Origin: JAGXFP01 sp046484585
GTDB taxonomy: Bacteria; Desulfobacterota; Desulfobulbia; Desulfobulbales; JAGXFP01
Reading direction: 5' to 3'
Assembly: GCA_046484585.1 (NCBI GenBank)
Contig: JAWOIQ010000112.1
Span: 1 to 53,774 of the forward strand
DNA: 53,774 nt
A program made the position numbers and the translations under genes. Below the pieces are notes generated by a model, which was not told the DNA's origin, did not search any database, and saw nothing but the letters and a program-made list of their open reading frames with translations. Positions 1 through 8,606 of this stretch are shown piece by piece. The first letter of the stretch is position 1. Every line of letters starts with the position of its first letter.

Positions 1-276
1 TCTGCCGGGAAAGTCAACACATTCAAGGAAAAGCCGCGAGGCGATGGCGCAATGGTCAACGGTGGTTTCTTCGTAATCTCTCCGAAGGTAATCGATTATA
101 TCGAAAATGATGCCACCAGCTGGGAGCAAAAGCCGATGGAAACGCTGGCCCAGCAGGGTGAAATCTCTGCTTACCAGCATGACGGTTTCTGGCAACCCAT
201 GGACACCCTGCGGGACAAGCGTCATCTGGAAGAGTTGTGGGCATCAGGCAAGGCACCATGGAAGATGTGGAAATGA
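1..276 (+). CDS. rfbF: Glucose-1-phosphate cytidylyltransferase, C-terminal part
   Basis: This is the last 91 codons of a gene that starts before the window. The frame is open from base 1 and ends with the RfbF/DdhA-type tail (GGFFVISPKVIDYI, then a region ending GFWQPMDTLRDK). The family makes CDP-glucose from CTP and glucose-1-phosphate, the first committed step towards CDP-3,6-dideoxyhexoses. The stop TGA overlaps the ATG of the next gene (ATGA), which fits translational coupling with rfbG. The nucleotide-binding N-terminus is not visible, so the assignment rests on the tail and on the rfbG-rfbH neighbours. Confidence 0.88.
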   Translation, partial: SAGKVNTFKEKPRGDGAMVNGGFFVISPKVIDYIENDATSWEQKPMETLAQQGEISAYQHDGFWQPMDTLRDKRHLEELWASGKAPWKMWK

Positions 277-1358
277 CCAGCGGATTCTGGCAAGGCAAGA
301 AGGTTCTGATTACAGGACACACCGGCTTCAAGGGCAGTTGGCTTTCCCTGTGGCTGCAACAGCTTGGTGCACATGTAATTGGTGTGTCACTGGATCCGCC
401 GACAATTCCAAACCTCTTTCAACAGGCACGAATTGGCGAAGATATGGTCAGCCTGCATGCCGATATTCGTGATGGCCAGGCGCTCAAAAAAATCTTTCAT
501 GACTATCAACCGGAAATCCTCTTCCACCTCGCGGCTCAGCCGCTGGTTCGTTACTCCTATCGCGAGCCCGTCGAGACCTATGAAACAAATGTCATGGGCA
601 CCATGCATGTCCTCGAAGCAATACGCAGCGTCGGCATCGGCACTATCCGCGCCGCAGTGATGGTCACCACCGACAAATGCTACGAAAACCGGGAATGGGA
701 TTGGGGCTATCGGGAAAACGAAGCTATGGGTGGCTATGATCCATACAGCAGCAGCAAGGGCGCAGCGGAACTGCTCATCGCCTCCTACCGCAACTCCTTT
801 TTCTCACCGGCAAGTTACAATGATCATATGACTGCAGTTGCTTCGGCACGGGCCGGAAACGTTATTGGCGGCGGCGATTGGGCCGAAGACCGGCTGATAC
901 CTGACATCCTTCGGGCCTTCCAGAAAGACGAGACCGTTCACATCCGAACCCCCCATGCCATCCGTCCTTGGCAGCATGTACTTGAACCTCTGTCTGGTTA
1001 CCTGAATCTGGCGGAACGACTTTATACAGATGGCGTGGAGTTTGCCGAACCGTGGAATTTCGGCCCGTTGGAAGAAGATGCGAAGCCGGTTAAATGGATC
1101 GTGGAACAGATGGCGAATCTTTGGGGAGAAAACGCCACATGGCAAATTGACGTGGGCGACTACCCCCATGAAGCCCATTACTTAAAACTCGATTGCTCCA
1201 AGGCACATGCGCGCTTGGGCTGGTGGCCGAAATGGCCACTTGAAACAGCTCTCGGTAAAATCATCGATTGGCACCAGTCGCACATGCACAAAACAGATTC
1301 AAGACAGTCATGCCTGCAGCAGATTGATGAATATACAAAACTGATGAGAAAAGAATGA
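273..1358 (+). CDS. rfbG: CDP-glucose 4,6-dehydratase
   Basis: An extended short-chain dehydrogenase of 361 residues that converts CDP-D-glucose to CDP-4-keto-6-deoxy-D-glucose in the cytoplasm. The start opens with FWQGKKVLITGHTGFKGSW, the characteristic RfbG N-terminus with the Rossmann GxxGxxG motif. The TTDKCYEN segment and the YSSSK signature (catalytic Tyr and Lys) follow. I chose the ATG that overlaps the rfbF stop; an in-frame ATG 15 bases upstream and a further upstream extension are less likely because family members begin a few residues before FWQGK. Its stop overlaps the rfbH start by 4 bases. Confidence 0.95.
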   Translation: MTSGFWQGKKVLITGHTGFKGSWLSLWLQQLGAHVIGVSLDPPTIPNLFQQARIGEDMVSLHADIRDGQALKKIFHDYQPEILFHLAAQPLVRYSYREPVETYETNVMGTMHVLEAIRSVGIGTIRAAVMVTTDKCYENREWDWGYRENEAMGGYDPYSSSKGAAELLIASYRNSFFSPASYNDHMTAVASARAGNVIGGGDWAEDRLIPDILRAFQKDETVHIRTPHAIRPWQHVLEPLSGYLNLAERLYTDGVEFAEPWNFGPLEEDAKPVKWIVEQMANLWGENATWQIDVGDYPHEAHYLKLDCSKAHARLGWWPKWPLETALGKIIDWHQSHMHKTDSRQSCLQQIDEYTKLMRKE

Positions 1359-2668
1359 ACAAGGACGAGTTGAGATCGCAGATATTGACGCTGGTTGGAC
1401 AATATAGCGATTTGTTTATTCAGCAGGCCGAATTTGAACCTGGTAAAACGCCAGTGCCGCCATCCGGCAAGGTGATCGGTGCGAAAGAATTGCAAAACAT
1501 GGTTGAAGCTTCGCTTGATGGCTGGCTGACCACCGGGCGTTTCAATGATGCCTTCGAAAAGAGACTGAAAAAATTTCTCGGTGTCAAACACGCCCTGACC
1601 GTAAATTCCGGGTCATCGGCCAATCTGCTAGCATTTTCGGCGCTGACCTCCCCAAAACTGGGGAATCGCGCCTTGAAGCCCGGTGATGAAGTAATCGCGG
1701 TGGCGGCAGGATTTCCAACCACGGTCAATCCCATTATTCAGCATGGCTGCGTACCGGTGTTCGTCGATGTGCAGATCCCAACCTACAATATCGATCCGGA
1801 CAAAATTGAAGCAGCCATATCAGACAAAACCAAAGCCATCATAATTGCCCACACATTGGGGAACCCCTTCGACCTCTCCAGAGTCCAGGCAATCGCCAAA
1901 AAATATCACCTATGGCTTATCGAAGATTGCTGCGATGCGCTGGGTTCTACTTATGATGGCAAAATGGTCGGCACCTGGGGCGATATCGCCACACTCAGCT
2001 TTTATCCGGCACATCACATCACCATGGGGGAAGGCGGTGCAGTTTTCACTAACAGCGACAAAATGAAGGTGATTCTCGAATCGATTCGCGATTGGGGCCG
2101 TGATTGCTCCTGCCCACCAGGGCATGATAACACCTGCGGCAAGCGTTTCTCCTGGAAGCTGGGTGATCTGCCGGAAGGATACGACCACAAATACATCTAT
2201 TCTCACCTTGGCTACAACCTGAAGATCAGCGACATGCAGGCGGCGGTGGGACTTGCCCAGATGGATCGCCTCGAGGGATTCATCGAGGCTCGTAAAAAGA
2301 ACTTCACCTTCCTGAAAGAGGCGCTGGCATCCCAGGAGAAGTACCTGATTCTCCCTGAAGCAACCCCCAAGAGTGATCCATCCTGGTTCGGTTTCCCCAT
2401 CACCATCAAACAGAGTGCCGGCATCAAACGTGTCGAATTACTGCAATATATGGATAAAAGCAAGATCGGCACGCGCCTGTTGTTCGGTGGCAACCTTACC
2501 CGCCAGCCCTACATGATCGGGCGCAATTACCGCGTGAGCGGTGACCTGACTAATACCGACATCGTGATGAACAGTACCTTCTGGATCGGAGTGCAGCCGG
2601 CTCTGACGAAAGAGATGCTGGAATTCTCGGCAAGCAAAATAAAAGAGTTTTTTTCTAAAACTCCTTAG
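1355..2668 (+). CDS. rfbH: CDP-4-keto-6-deoxy-D-glucose 3-dehydrase (E1)
   Basis: A 437-residue PMP- and [2Fe-2S]-dependent aminotransferase-fold dehydrase that removes the 3-hydroxyl to begin 3,6-dideoxyhexose formation. The usual PLP lysine is replaced by His220 in FYPAHHITMGEGG, as in the characterised Yersinia E1. The iron-sulfur cysteines sit at 193, 251, 253 and 261, giving the family spacing C-x57-C-x1-C-x7-C. The ATG overlaps the rfbG stop. The partner reductase (E3, DdhD/AscD) is not in this window and must lie upstream or elsewhere. Confidence 0.96.
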   Translation: MNKDELRSQILTLVGQYSDLFIQQAEFEPGKTPVPPSGKVIGAKELQNMVEASLDGWLTTGRFNDAFEKRLKKFLGVKHALTVNSGSSANLLAFSALTSPKLGNRALKPGDEVIAVAAGFPTTVNPIIQHGCVPVFVDVQIPTYNIDPDKIEAAISDKTKAIIIAHTLGNPFDLSRVQAIAKKYHLWLIEDCCDALGSTYDGKMVGTWGDIATLSFYPAHHITMGEGGAVFTNSDKMKVILESIRDWGRDCSCPPGHDNTCGKRFSWKLGDLPEGYDHKYIYSHLGYNLKISDMQAAVGLAQMDRLEGFIEARKKNFTFLKEALASQEKYLILPEATPKSDPSWFGFPITIKQSAGIKRVELLQYMDKSKIGTRLLFGGNLTRQPYMIGRNYRVSGDLTNTDIVMNSTFWIGVQPALTKEMLEFSASKIKEFFSKTP

Positions 2669-2679
2669 GGGCATAAGTC

Positions 2680-3747
2680 ATGCTGGAAAAGCTTCTCAAT
2701 GTTCTAAATGAGGATATTGAGACGATTATAGATCGAGATCTTCCCTGGGAGCATTTGCAAGGTTGCCGAATCCTTGTTACTGGCGCTGGTGGTTTTCTTG
2801 GGGGTTATCTTACTCGCACTCTGCTTGCACTGCATCGCCTCGGCAAGGTGTCGATCCCGGTCAAGGTAGTCGCGATGGTTCGCAACCTTGGTCGAGAACG
2901 CGAACTGTTTCCGGACCTGATGGAAAACCCAGATTTCGAACTTCTGGAATGGGATTTAAACACCATCGGGATCCCAGATATTGGTCAAGTAAATTACATT
3001 ATTCACGCTGCGAGCCATGCAAGTCCCCGCTTCTACGGTGGCGACCCCGTGGGGACTTTGTTGCCAAATGCAGTAGGAACTGCAGCACTTCTCGAAGCAT
3101 TACGACGTTCGGAAGATCCTCGTGGTCTGCTGTTTGTCAGCAGCAGTGAAATTTATGGTGCAGTAACCGTTGATTTATCCCTGTCAGAAACCCAGTATGG
3201 TGTAGTTGACCCTGCGACAGTGCGGGCCTGTTATTCGGAGAGCAAGCGGATCGGCGAGACAATGTGCGTCGCATGGCATGAACAGTATGCTATCCCCACT
3301 TTCATTGTGCGGCCCTTTCATACTTATGGGCCTGGTCTACAACCAGAGGATGGTCGAGTCTTTGCCGATTTTGCTTTTAATATTATAAGAAACGAAAATA
3401 TTGCAATGAACAGCGACGGTATGGCTAGCCGGGCATTCTGCTACGTGACGGATGCGGTGGCTGGTTTGTTTTATGTACTTCTGAAAGGTTCTCCGACTCT
3501 CCCCTATAATGTTGCAAATCCAGCCGGGGAGTTATCGGTGATGGAACTTGCCCAGATGTTAGTTGGCTTGTTTCCAGAAAAAGGACTTACCGTGGAGCAA
3601 CATTTTAATATCACCGAAAAGGACTACATGCCAAGCAACTACAGCAGATTGATTCCAGATGTAACTCGTCTTGAGTCTTTAGGATGGCGCGCAAAGGTTG
3701 AGCCGGTTCAAGGATTCAAACGAATGATCGAGGCATACAAATCATGA
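2680..3747 (+). CDS. NAD-dependent epimerase/dehydratase, probable nucleotide-sugar reductase
   Basis: A 355-residue extended SDR. It has an N-terminal helical extension, the NAD-binding motif VTGAGGFLGGYL near residue 33, a SSSEIYG segment, and the catalytic pair in CYSESKR. The overall pattern resembles UDP-glucuronate decarboxylase and dTDP-glucose dehydratase relatives. Lying directly after rfbH, it could be the ketoreductase that finishes the dideoxysugar (the role of Prt, Abe or YerF), but the exact reaction cannot be read from the sequence. An AGGGG ribosome site precedes the ATG. The stop overlaps the next start by 4 bases. Confidence 0.8.
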   Translation: MLEKLLNVLNEDIETIIDRDLPWEHLQGCRILVTGAGGFLGGYLTRTLLALHRLGKVSIPVKVVAMVRNLGRERELFPDLMENPDFELLEWDLNTIGIPDIGQVNYIIHAASHASPRFYGGDPVGTLLPNAVGTAALLEALRRSEDPRGLLFVSSSEIYGAVTVDLSLSETQYGVVDPATVRACYSESKRIGETMCVAWHEQYAIPTFIVRPFHTYGPGLQPEDGRVFADFAFNIIRNENIAMNSDGMASRAFCYVTDAVAGLFYVLLKGSPTLPYNVANPAGELSVMELAQMLVGLFPEKGLTVEQHFNITEKDYMPSNYSRLIPDVTRLESLGWRAKVEPVQGFKRMIEAYKS

Positions 3748-4673
3748 ATATTACCCAACTTAAGGCGAAGTTTAAGAAAGGCAAATTTACCAAATCTGAA
3801 TTTATCAGGAAAGCTCTTGATTGCCATCGAGAACTCTTCAACTATGTAGATATTGTGCGCACCACTGACGTCAAGGAAATTTGCATATCAGACGATGGCA
3901 TTTTATTCGCCATGGAAGGAGGGATCAGTCTTTTCTGCCCACCCGACGAGTCACGGGTAGTACCTTTAGAAGTGATGAATTTCGACAAATATGAACATGA
4001 AGAGACCCGCGTGATCGATATGCTTTCCGAGAATGCTCGCCATATTCTCGATATAGGTGGGAATATCGGTTGGTATTCGGTTCGATTTGCCAAACGTTTA
4101 CCCGAAGCGAAGATTTTTTCTTTTGAACCAATGCCCTCCAGTTACGAGTATCTACAACGCAATGTCGCCATAAACCACGTTGGAACGCAAGTCTTCACCT
4201 ACAACTTTGGACTATCAGATAGCAGTGGTGTGGTCGAGTTTTTTGTACCCCTGACCAATGGAACAAACGCATCACTTAAAAATGTTGCAGGCGAGCCGGA
4301 TGCTATGGCTGTGACAGCTTTGACACTCACTCTTGATCAATGGGTCGCCAATCAGAATGTGGCGCCGGATTTCATCAAATGTGACGTAGAAGGTGCGGAA
4401 TTGCTGGTTTTCCGCGGTGGCCGTGATACTTTAGCAAAATATAGACCCGTGGTTTTCACGGAACTATTACGTAAATGGTCAAAGCCGTTCGGGTACCACC
4501 CTAATGACCTGATTGGTTTTTTCGCCGAATTAGGCTACCTGTGCTTTGCGGTCGGTTTTTCGGGAGCGCGACGGACCGATGAAATAACGGAACAAACTGT
4601 CGAGACAAACTATTGCTTCCTACATAGCAAAGATCACGCAAGCCTGATTCTTGAGTTGGAGAGAAAATCGTGA
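3744..4673 (+). CDS. FkbM family methyltransferase
   Basis: A 309-residue SAM-dependent methyltransferase. Motif I is ILDIGGNIGWYSVRFAKR near residues 100-117, followed by FSFEPMPSSYEYL. The FkbM-specific DFIKCDVEGAELLVFRGG lies near residue 210. The family O-methylates sugars and polyketides. In this locus it probably methylates a hydroxyl of the polysaccharide or of the branched sugar. It overlaps the upstream epimerase by 4 bases, and its TGA overlaps a GTG that opens a small ORF. Confidence 0.88.
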   Translation: MNITQLKAKFKKGKFTKSEFIRKALDCHRELFNYVDIVRTTDVKEICISDDGILFAMEGGISLFCPPDESRVVPLEVMNFDKYEHEETRVIDMLSENARHILDIGGNIGWYSVRFAKRLPEAKIFSFEPMPSSYEYLQRNVAINHVGTQVFTYNFGLSDSSGVVEFFVPLTNGTNASLKNVAGEPDAMAVTALTLTLDQWVANQNVAPDFIKCDVEGAELLVFRGGRDTLAKYRPVVFTELLRKWSKPFGYHPNDLIGFFAELGYLCFAVGFSGARRTDEITEQTVETNYCFLHSKDHASLILELERKS

Positions 4674-4828
4674 GCCTTTCCGAATCAGTGGTAAGCAATT
4701 CTAATAAATTCACTTTGAATGCCGCACTGCGTTGCATCCCTAACCCAGATGGTGCGCTGACCTGTTTATTGGCAACTCAGCACATAAAGTTTCTCTCTTA
4801 TCAATATTCACTCGGAAACAAATCATGA
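4670..4828 (+). CDS. Small coupled ORF, 52 residues, unknown function
   Basis: Starting at a GTG that shares bases with the FkbM stop (GTGA), an open frame of 52 codons runs to a TGA that shares bases with the ATG of the next gene (ATGA). Both ends therefore have the 4-base overlap used by the neighbouring genes, and the frame fills the entire gap. The product has no recognisable domain, signal peptide or membrane helix; it has two Cys residues. It may be a real small protein, or the fused ends of a larger gene that lost its middle. I do not recognise homologues. Confidence 0.45.
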   Translation: MSLSESVVSNSNKFTLNAALRCIPNPDGALTCLLATQHIKFLSYQYSLGNKS

Positions 4829-6528
4829 AAGCTTCCGACGCGGTCACTAAATTTCTCGCCACTCATCATGTTCGTCATTGTTTTGAACTGGTCGGAGGGA
4901 TGATCACACATCTTCTGGACAGTCTTGCGCAATATCCTCGCTTCAGCATCATATCAATGCACCACGAGCAATCCGCAGCTTTCGCGGCAGAAGGCGTCGC
5001 ACGCCAAACAATGGGCAAGAATATTGCCGTTGCACTGGGTACTAGTGGCCCAGGCGCGACCAATCTGATCACCGGTATCGGAAGTTGCTGGTTTGATTCC
5101 GTGCCGTGCCTGTTCGTTACCGGTCAGGTTAATACGAATGAGTTAAAAGCAGGTCGTGCCATCCGCCAGCAAGGTTTCCAAGAGCTGGACATTATCCCAA
5201 TGGTGTCCCCAATTACGAAATATGCAGCGCAAGTAACCGACCCGCTCAAGCTACTGCCGGAGTTGCACGCCGCTCTGTCTGCGGCCCTTTCCGGCAGGCA
5301 AGGCCCTGTGTTGCTCGATATCCCGAACGACGTGCAACGCGGGGAAATACCGGATGCGGTCGTCGAAGAATGGCTGTGTAAACCGTTGCAATTGCCTGAA
5401 CAGCCTCAGGTCGATGAAACAGCAATGAGGACATTGGCTGGGCTTTGCTGTTCTGCTGAACGGCCATTGATCTACTTCGGGGGCGGCGCGCGTTGGGCGC
5501 CTTCTTTGCAAGGATGGATCGACGGTTTGGAAACGAACGGAATTCCTTATGTCTCGACGCTGATGGGGCATGAACGGGTTGTCGCAGGAGCCAACTATTT
5601 TAATTTGATCGGTAGCTACGGTAACCGGGAAGCAAATTGGGCCGTGCAGAACTGCGACCTGCTCATCGTCATTGGGGCAAGATTAGATGTGCGGCAAACC
5701 GGGTCTGATACCGCAGACTTTGGGCGAAAGGCTAAAATTGTACAGATTGATATCGACCCATCCCAATTGAACAACCGCATTACGGCAGATCTATCAATCT
5801 GCTGCAATGCCGAAACTTTTTTTAACCACACCAAGATTGCTGGCAACACTTTCCGCAACATTCGCCCCGACTGGCTTGCTCAACTGCTTGTCCAAAGAGC
5901 ACGATTTACCGCGGATGAATATGACGACTGGGAAATAAGCCCAAGTGAGATGTTCAAATTGCTCAACAAGGCAATGTCAGGCCGACCGGTGGATTATGTA
6001 TGCGATGTTGGCAACCACCAGATGTGGGCGGCCCAGAGTCTGCGCCTGGAGAGAGACCAAGCGGCACACTACAGTGGGGGCATGGGTGCGATGGGGTTCG
6101 CATTGCCGGCAGCACTGGGAATCGCCCTCAGTTCTGGTCGTAAAACCATTGTCATTACTGGAGATGGCAGCTTGCAGATCAACATTCAGGAATTGGATAC
6201 CTTGAATCGTCTGCAATTGAATGTCGCCATCATTGTGATGAACAATCATTCACTAGGCATGGTGAAAAACTTTCAGGATATGTATTTCAATGGCAGGAAT
6301 CAATCGACCAAGACTGGATATAGCTGCCCATCTTTTACCGAATTGGCAACTGCTTACGGAATTACTAGCCTCTATGTTTCCAGTCAAATCGGACTAAAAA
6401 AGGCCATAGAAAAGATTACCTCAACGACAGCCCCAATATTGTTGGAGATAGAAATGCCGTACGCAACTGAATGCCGACCGCGACTAGCTTTCGGCAAGCC
6501 TCTGGATGATCAGTACCCCTGCAAATGA
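4825..6528 (+). CDS. Thiamine-diphosphate enzyme, YerE-like (acetolactate synthase family)
   Basis: A 567-residue ThDP-dependent enzyme. The start KASDAV...HHVRHCFELVGGMITH is of YerE type. The catalytic glutamate is in MHHEQSAAFAAEG (Glu48). The C-terminal ThDP/Mg motif begins with Gly446-Asp447-Gly448 (VITGDGSLQINIQEL) and closes with VMNNHSLG. YerE joins a two-carbon unit from pyruvate to C4 of CDP-4-keto-3,6-dideoxyglucose in yersiniose synthesis, and rfbF-rfbG-rfbH supply exactly that substrate here. A genuine acetolactate synthase is less likely: there is no small subunit and no ilv neighbour. Substrate assignment is inference. Confidence 0.8.
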   Translation: MKASDAVTKFLATHHVRHCFELVGGMITHLLDSLAQYPRFSIISMHHEQSAAFAAEGVARQTMGKNIAVALGTSGPGATNLITGIGSCWFDSVPCLFVTGQVNTNELKAGRAIRQQGFQELDIIPMVSPITKYAAQVTDPLKLLPELHAALSAALSGRQGPVLLDIPNDVQRGEIPDAVVEEWLCKPLQLPEQPQVDETAMRTLAGLCCSAERPLIYFGGGARWAPSLQGWIDGLETNGIPYVSTLMGHERVVAGANYFNLIGSYGNREANWAVQNCDLLIVIGARLDVRQTGSDTADFGRKAKIVQIDIDPSQLNNRITADLSICCNAETFFNHTKIAGNTFRNIRPDWLAQLLVQRARFTADEYDDWEISPSEMFKLLNKAMSGRPVDYVCDVGNHQMWAAQSLRLERDQAAHYSGGMGAMGFALPAALGIALSSGRKTIVITGDGSLQINIQELDTLNRLQLNVAIIVMNNHSLGMVKNFQDMYFNGRNQSTKTGYSCPSFTELATAYGITSLYVSSQIGLKKAIEKITSTTAPILLEIEMPYATECRPRLAFGKPLDDQYPCK

Positions 6529-6659
6529 CAGACTGTTTTCTGTTAAATTACACAAGTAATGAGTTATAAATATTATTCAAGGAGCCGATCATTGAAACCT
6601 TCCGTTTGTCATATCATTAATATTTTGTTAGCAAGGAAACTTGGAGATGCAATCTTTAA

Positions 6660-7610
6660 TTGAATGAGATCACACAAAATAATTTGATTGAAAAAAAGCA
6701 GGAGTACTTCTCAAGAATGCGAACCAACACTTTGTACGGATACAACACGTTGGACAACCTTGATACTAGGTTCTTATTTCTACATATACCCAAAACAGCA
6801 GGTACAATGCTGAATAAAATATTGCGTAATAATTTTGGGAAGAATCTGTATCACGATAACTTGTTCTATGCAGATATCTCATACGAGCCTTGGCATATCG
6901 AGGAAGCATTTAAAATACTGCCGCATCGGTGTTTTTCTTCTCATGCGTTGCGAGGAACAAGTTTACCAAGCAACGCAAAAGATCAATTTGTCTCCATTTC
7001 CATTGTGCGGGATCCGAAGCAACAAGCAATATCGTGTTATTTTGATCTAAGAAACAGAGTTGCTAGCCCTCACCACTATACGAAAACAATGTCTATTACG
7101 GAGTTGACCAACGCATGGGAGAAGACGGGATTCAAAAGGGAATTCGCCTATGCTGTGCCACAATTGAGGTGGCTTTACCCTGACACTAATAACGCGATGA
7201 AAAAAGTGAACAAAGACATTAATGACCTGAGACTTTTATTGTTCCCACAGGATAGATTTAATGATGCAATGATCTGCCTGGAGAAAATGTTTTCACAATC
7301 TTTTCACGATTGTAGTTACGGTAGAAAGGCCAACGTTTCAACACGGGACTATGAATTGACCGAAGAGGACAAGACAGCTGTGGAGCGACTACCATGGCTA
7401 TCGGATGACGACGAACTGGTCGCTGCATCGCATGAATTCATAGATGGTCTGACAAGGGATCTTTTTCCGAGTAAATCCAGTCTGGAAACAGCACGAGAAG
7501 ATTTCAGGAAGCGTTGTCATAAAAAGTATGAGCAACTCAATCAGCTATCGAAGGTGTCTTTCCCATCGAGAGTCCGTTTGGCCTTGAGAGTTTTGGCGGG
7601 TCACAAGTGA
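6660..7610 (+). CDS. Sulfotransferase-family protein 1
   Basis: A 316-residue protein with the 5'-phosphosulfate loop FLFLHIPKTAGT (residues 38-49) and the 3'-phosphate motif SIVRDPKQQAIS (around 114-125), as in PAPS-dependent Sulfotransfer_2 enzymes. It would sulfate a sugar hydroxyl, or act before export. The start is uncertain: the longest frame uses TTG, whereas an in-frame ATG at 6717 has a CAGGAG site just upstream and still keeps both motifs. About 130 bases separate it from the YerE-like gene, so it may have its own promoter. The next gene is a diverged tandem paralogue. Confidence 0.78.
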   Translation: MNEITQNNLIEKKQEYFSRMRTNTLYGYNTLDNLDTRFLFLHIPKTAGTMLNKILRNNFGKNLYHDNLFYADISYEPWHIEEAFKILPHRCFSSHALRGTSLPSNAKDQFVSISIVRDPKQQAISCYFDLRNRVASPHHYTKTMSITELTNAWEKTGFKREFAYAVPQLRWLYPDTNNAMKKVNKDINDLRLLLFPQDRFNDAMICLEKMFSQSFHDCSYGRKANVSTRDYELTEEDKTAVERLPWLSDDDELVAASHEFIDGLTRDLFPSKSSLETAREDFRKRCHKKYEQLNQLSKVSFPSRVRLALRVLAGHK

Positions 7611-7638
7611 ACTGTTTAAAAATTTTATTTTATTTCAA

Positions 7639-8598
7639 TTGACGCAATTTCAAAAAAGGAAGGGGAAACTTTTGATAAATAATGAGGCTTTTTTGAATAT
7701 TACATGCAATTCAAAATATTTTGAAAATCCAGATACAAAGAGAAGAACGTATTTCAATATACATGTGCCCAAAACAGCAGGTTGGTTGCTTTGGGACATC
7801 CTAAAGATTAATTTTGGAAAAGACCTTAAAAATGCCTACACTCCTACAAGTTACGAATATTTTCGCCCAGAATCAGTTGAATGGCTGCTTCGTCAATATC
7901 GGTTTCGTTGTTATACATCGCATGGTTATCGACTCAGCAGTTTGCCAACCATACCAGGGCATGAATTAATTGCTTTTTCATTCATTCGAGATCCTGTCAA
8001 TAAATTTTTGTCCAGCTATTTTTATTGTCGGGGCATACCTGAAACAGGAGAATGGCATCCATCCAAACAATTATTCTTGCCGGAGTTTTTAGACCGACTG
8101 ATCAACGATCCAGAATTTAGTCGTTTACCATTGGATGTATCTCAAGAAGAGTTTATTCGTGGCAGCCTCAAACCCTTGCCATTCAAAGATCTACTTAAAC
8201 TGGATTTTGGGACTTTCCACATCTTTCCTACAGAACGTTTTGATGATGCTATGTTGTGTTTGGAGGCGCTGTATCCGGAGGACTTCCGAGATTGCAGCTA
8301 CGGCAAAAGGGCCAATGCATCAAAAAAGGACCAAGAAGTAACTTCGCAAGATATAGAGATGATCGAACGGCTCCCATGGATAGAAAAGGATAGAGAACTC
8401 CATAAATTCGCTTTTGAGTACCTCGACAATTTATTGAAAACAATTTACATGTCCGATGATGCTCTTGAGCAGGCTCGGAACGATTTTAAGTTCCGGTGCG
8501 AAATGAAAAAGAAGAAGGAAATGAAAGAGGGATCTACAAGACTTCCACTGATGAAGCGGATAAAATCCGCAGCACGTATTCTTCTTTTAAAGGGTTGA
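7639..8598 (+). CDS. Sulfotransferase-family protein 2, atypical PAPS loop
   Basis: A 319-residue paralogue of the preceding gene, matching along its length (for example FGK after the loop, DCSYGKRAN versus DCSYGRKAN, and ERLPW). The PAPS loop reads FNIHVPKTAGWL: the Ser/Thr that normally follows the glycine is Trp49. The 3'-phosphate motif SFIRDPVNKFLSSYF is intact. The substitution may change or abolish PAPS binding, so this copy may be specialised or inactive. The start is a TTG with no strong ribosome site. Duplication and divergence are inferred from the alignment I can see. Confidence 0.72.
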   Translation: MTQFQKRKGKLLINNEAFLNITCNSKYFENPDTKRRTYFNIHVPKTAGWLLWDILKINFGKDLKNAYTPTSYEYFRPESVEWLLRQYRFRCYTSHGYRLSSLPTIPGHELIAFSFIRDPVNKFLSSYFYCRGIPETGEWHPSKQLFLPEFLDRLINDPEFSRLPLDVSQEEFIRGSLKPLPFKDLLKLDFGTFHIFPTERFDDAMLCLEALYPEDFRDCSYGKRANASKKDQEVTSQDIEMIERLPWIEKDRELHKFAFEYLDNLLKTIYMSDDALEQARNDFKFRCEMKKKKEMKEGSTRLPLMKRIKSAARILLLKG

Positions 8599-8606
8599 TG
8601 TGATTT

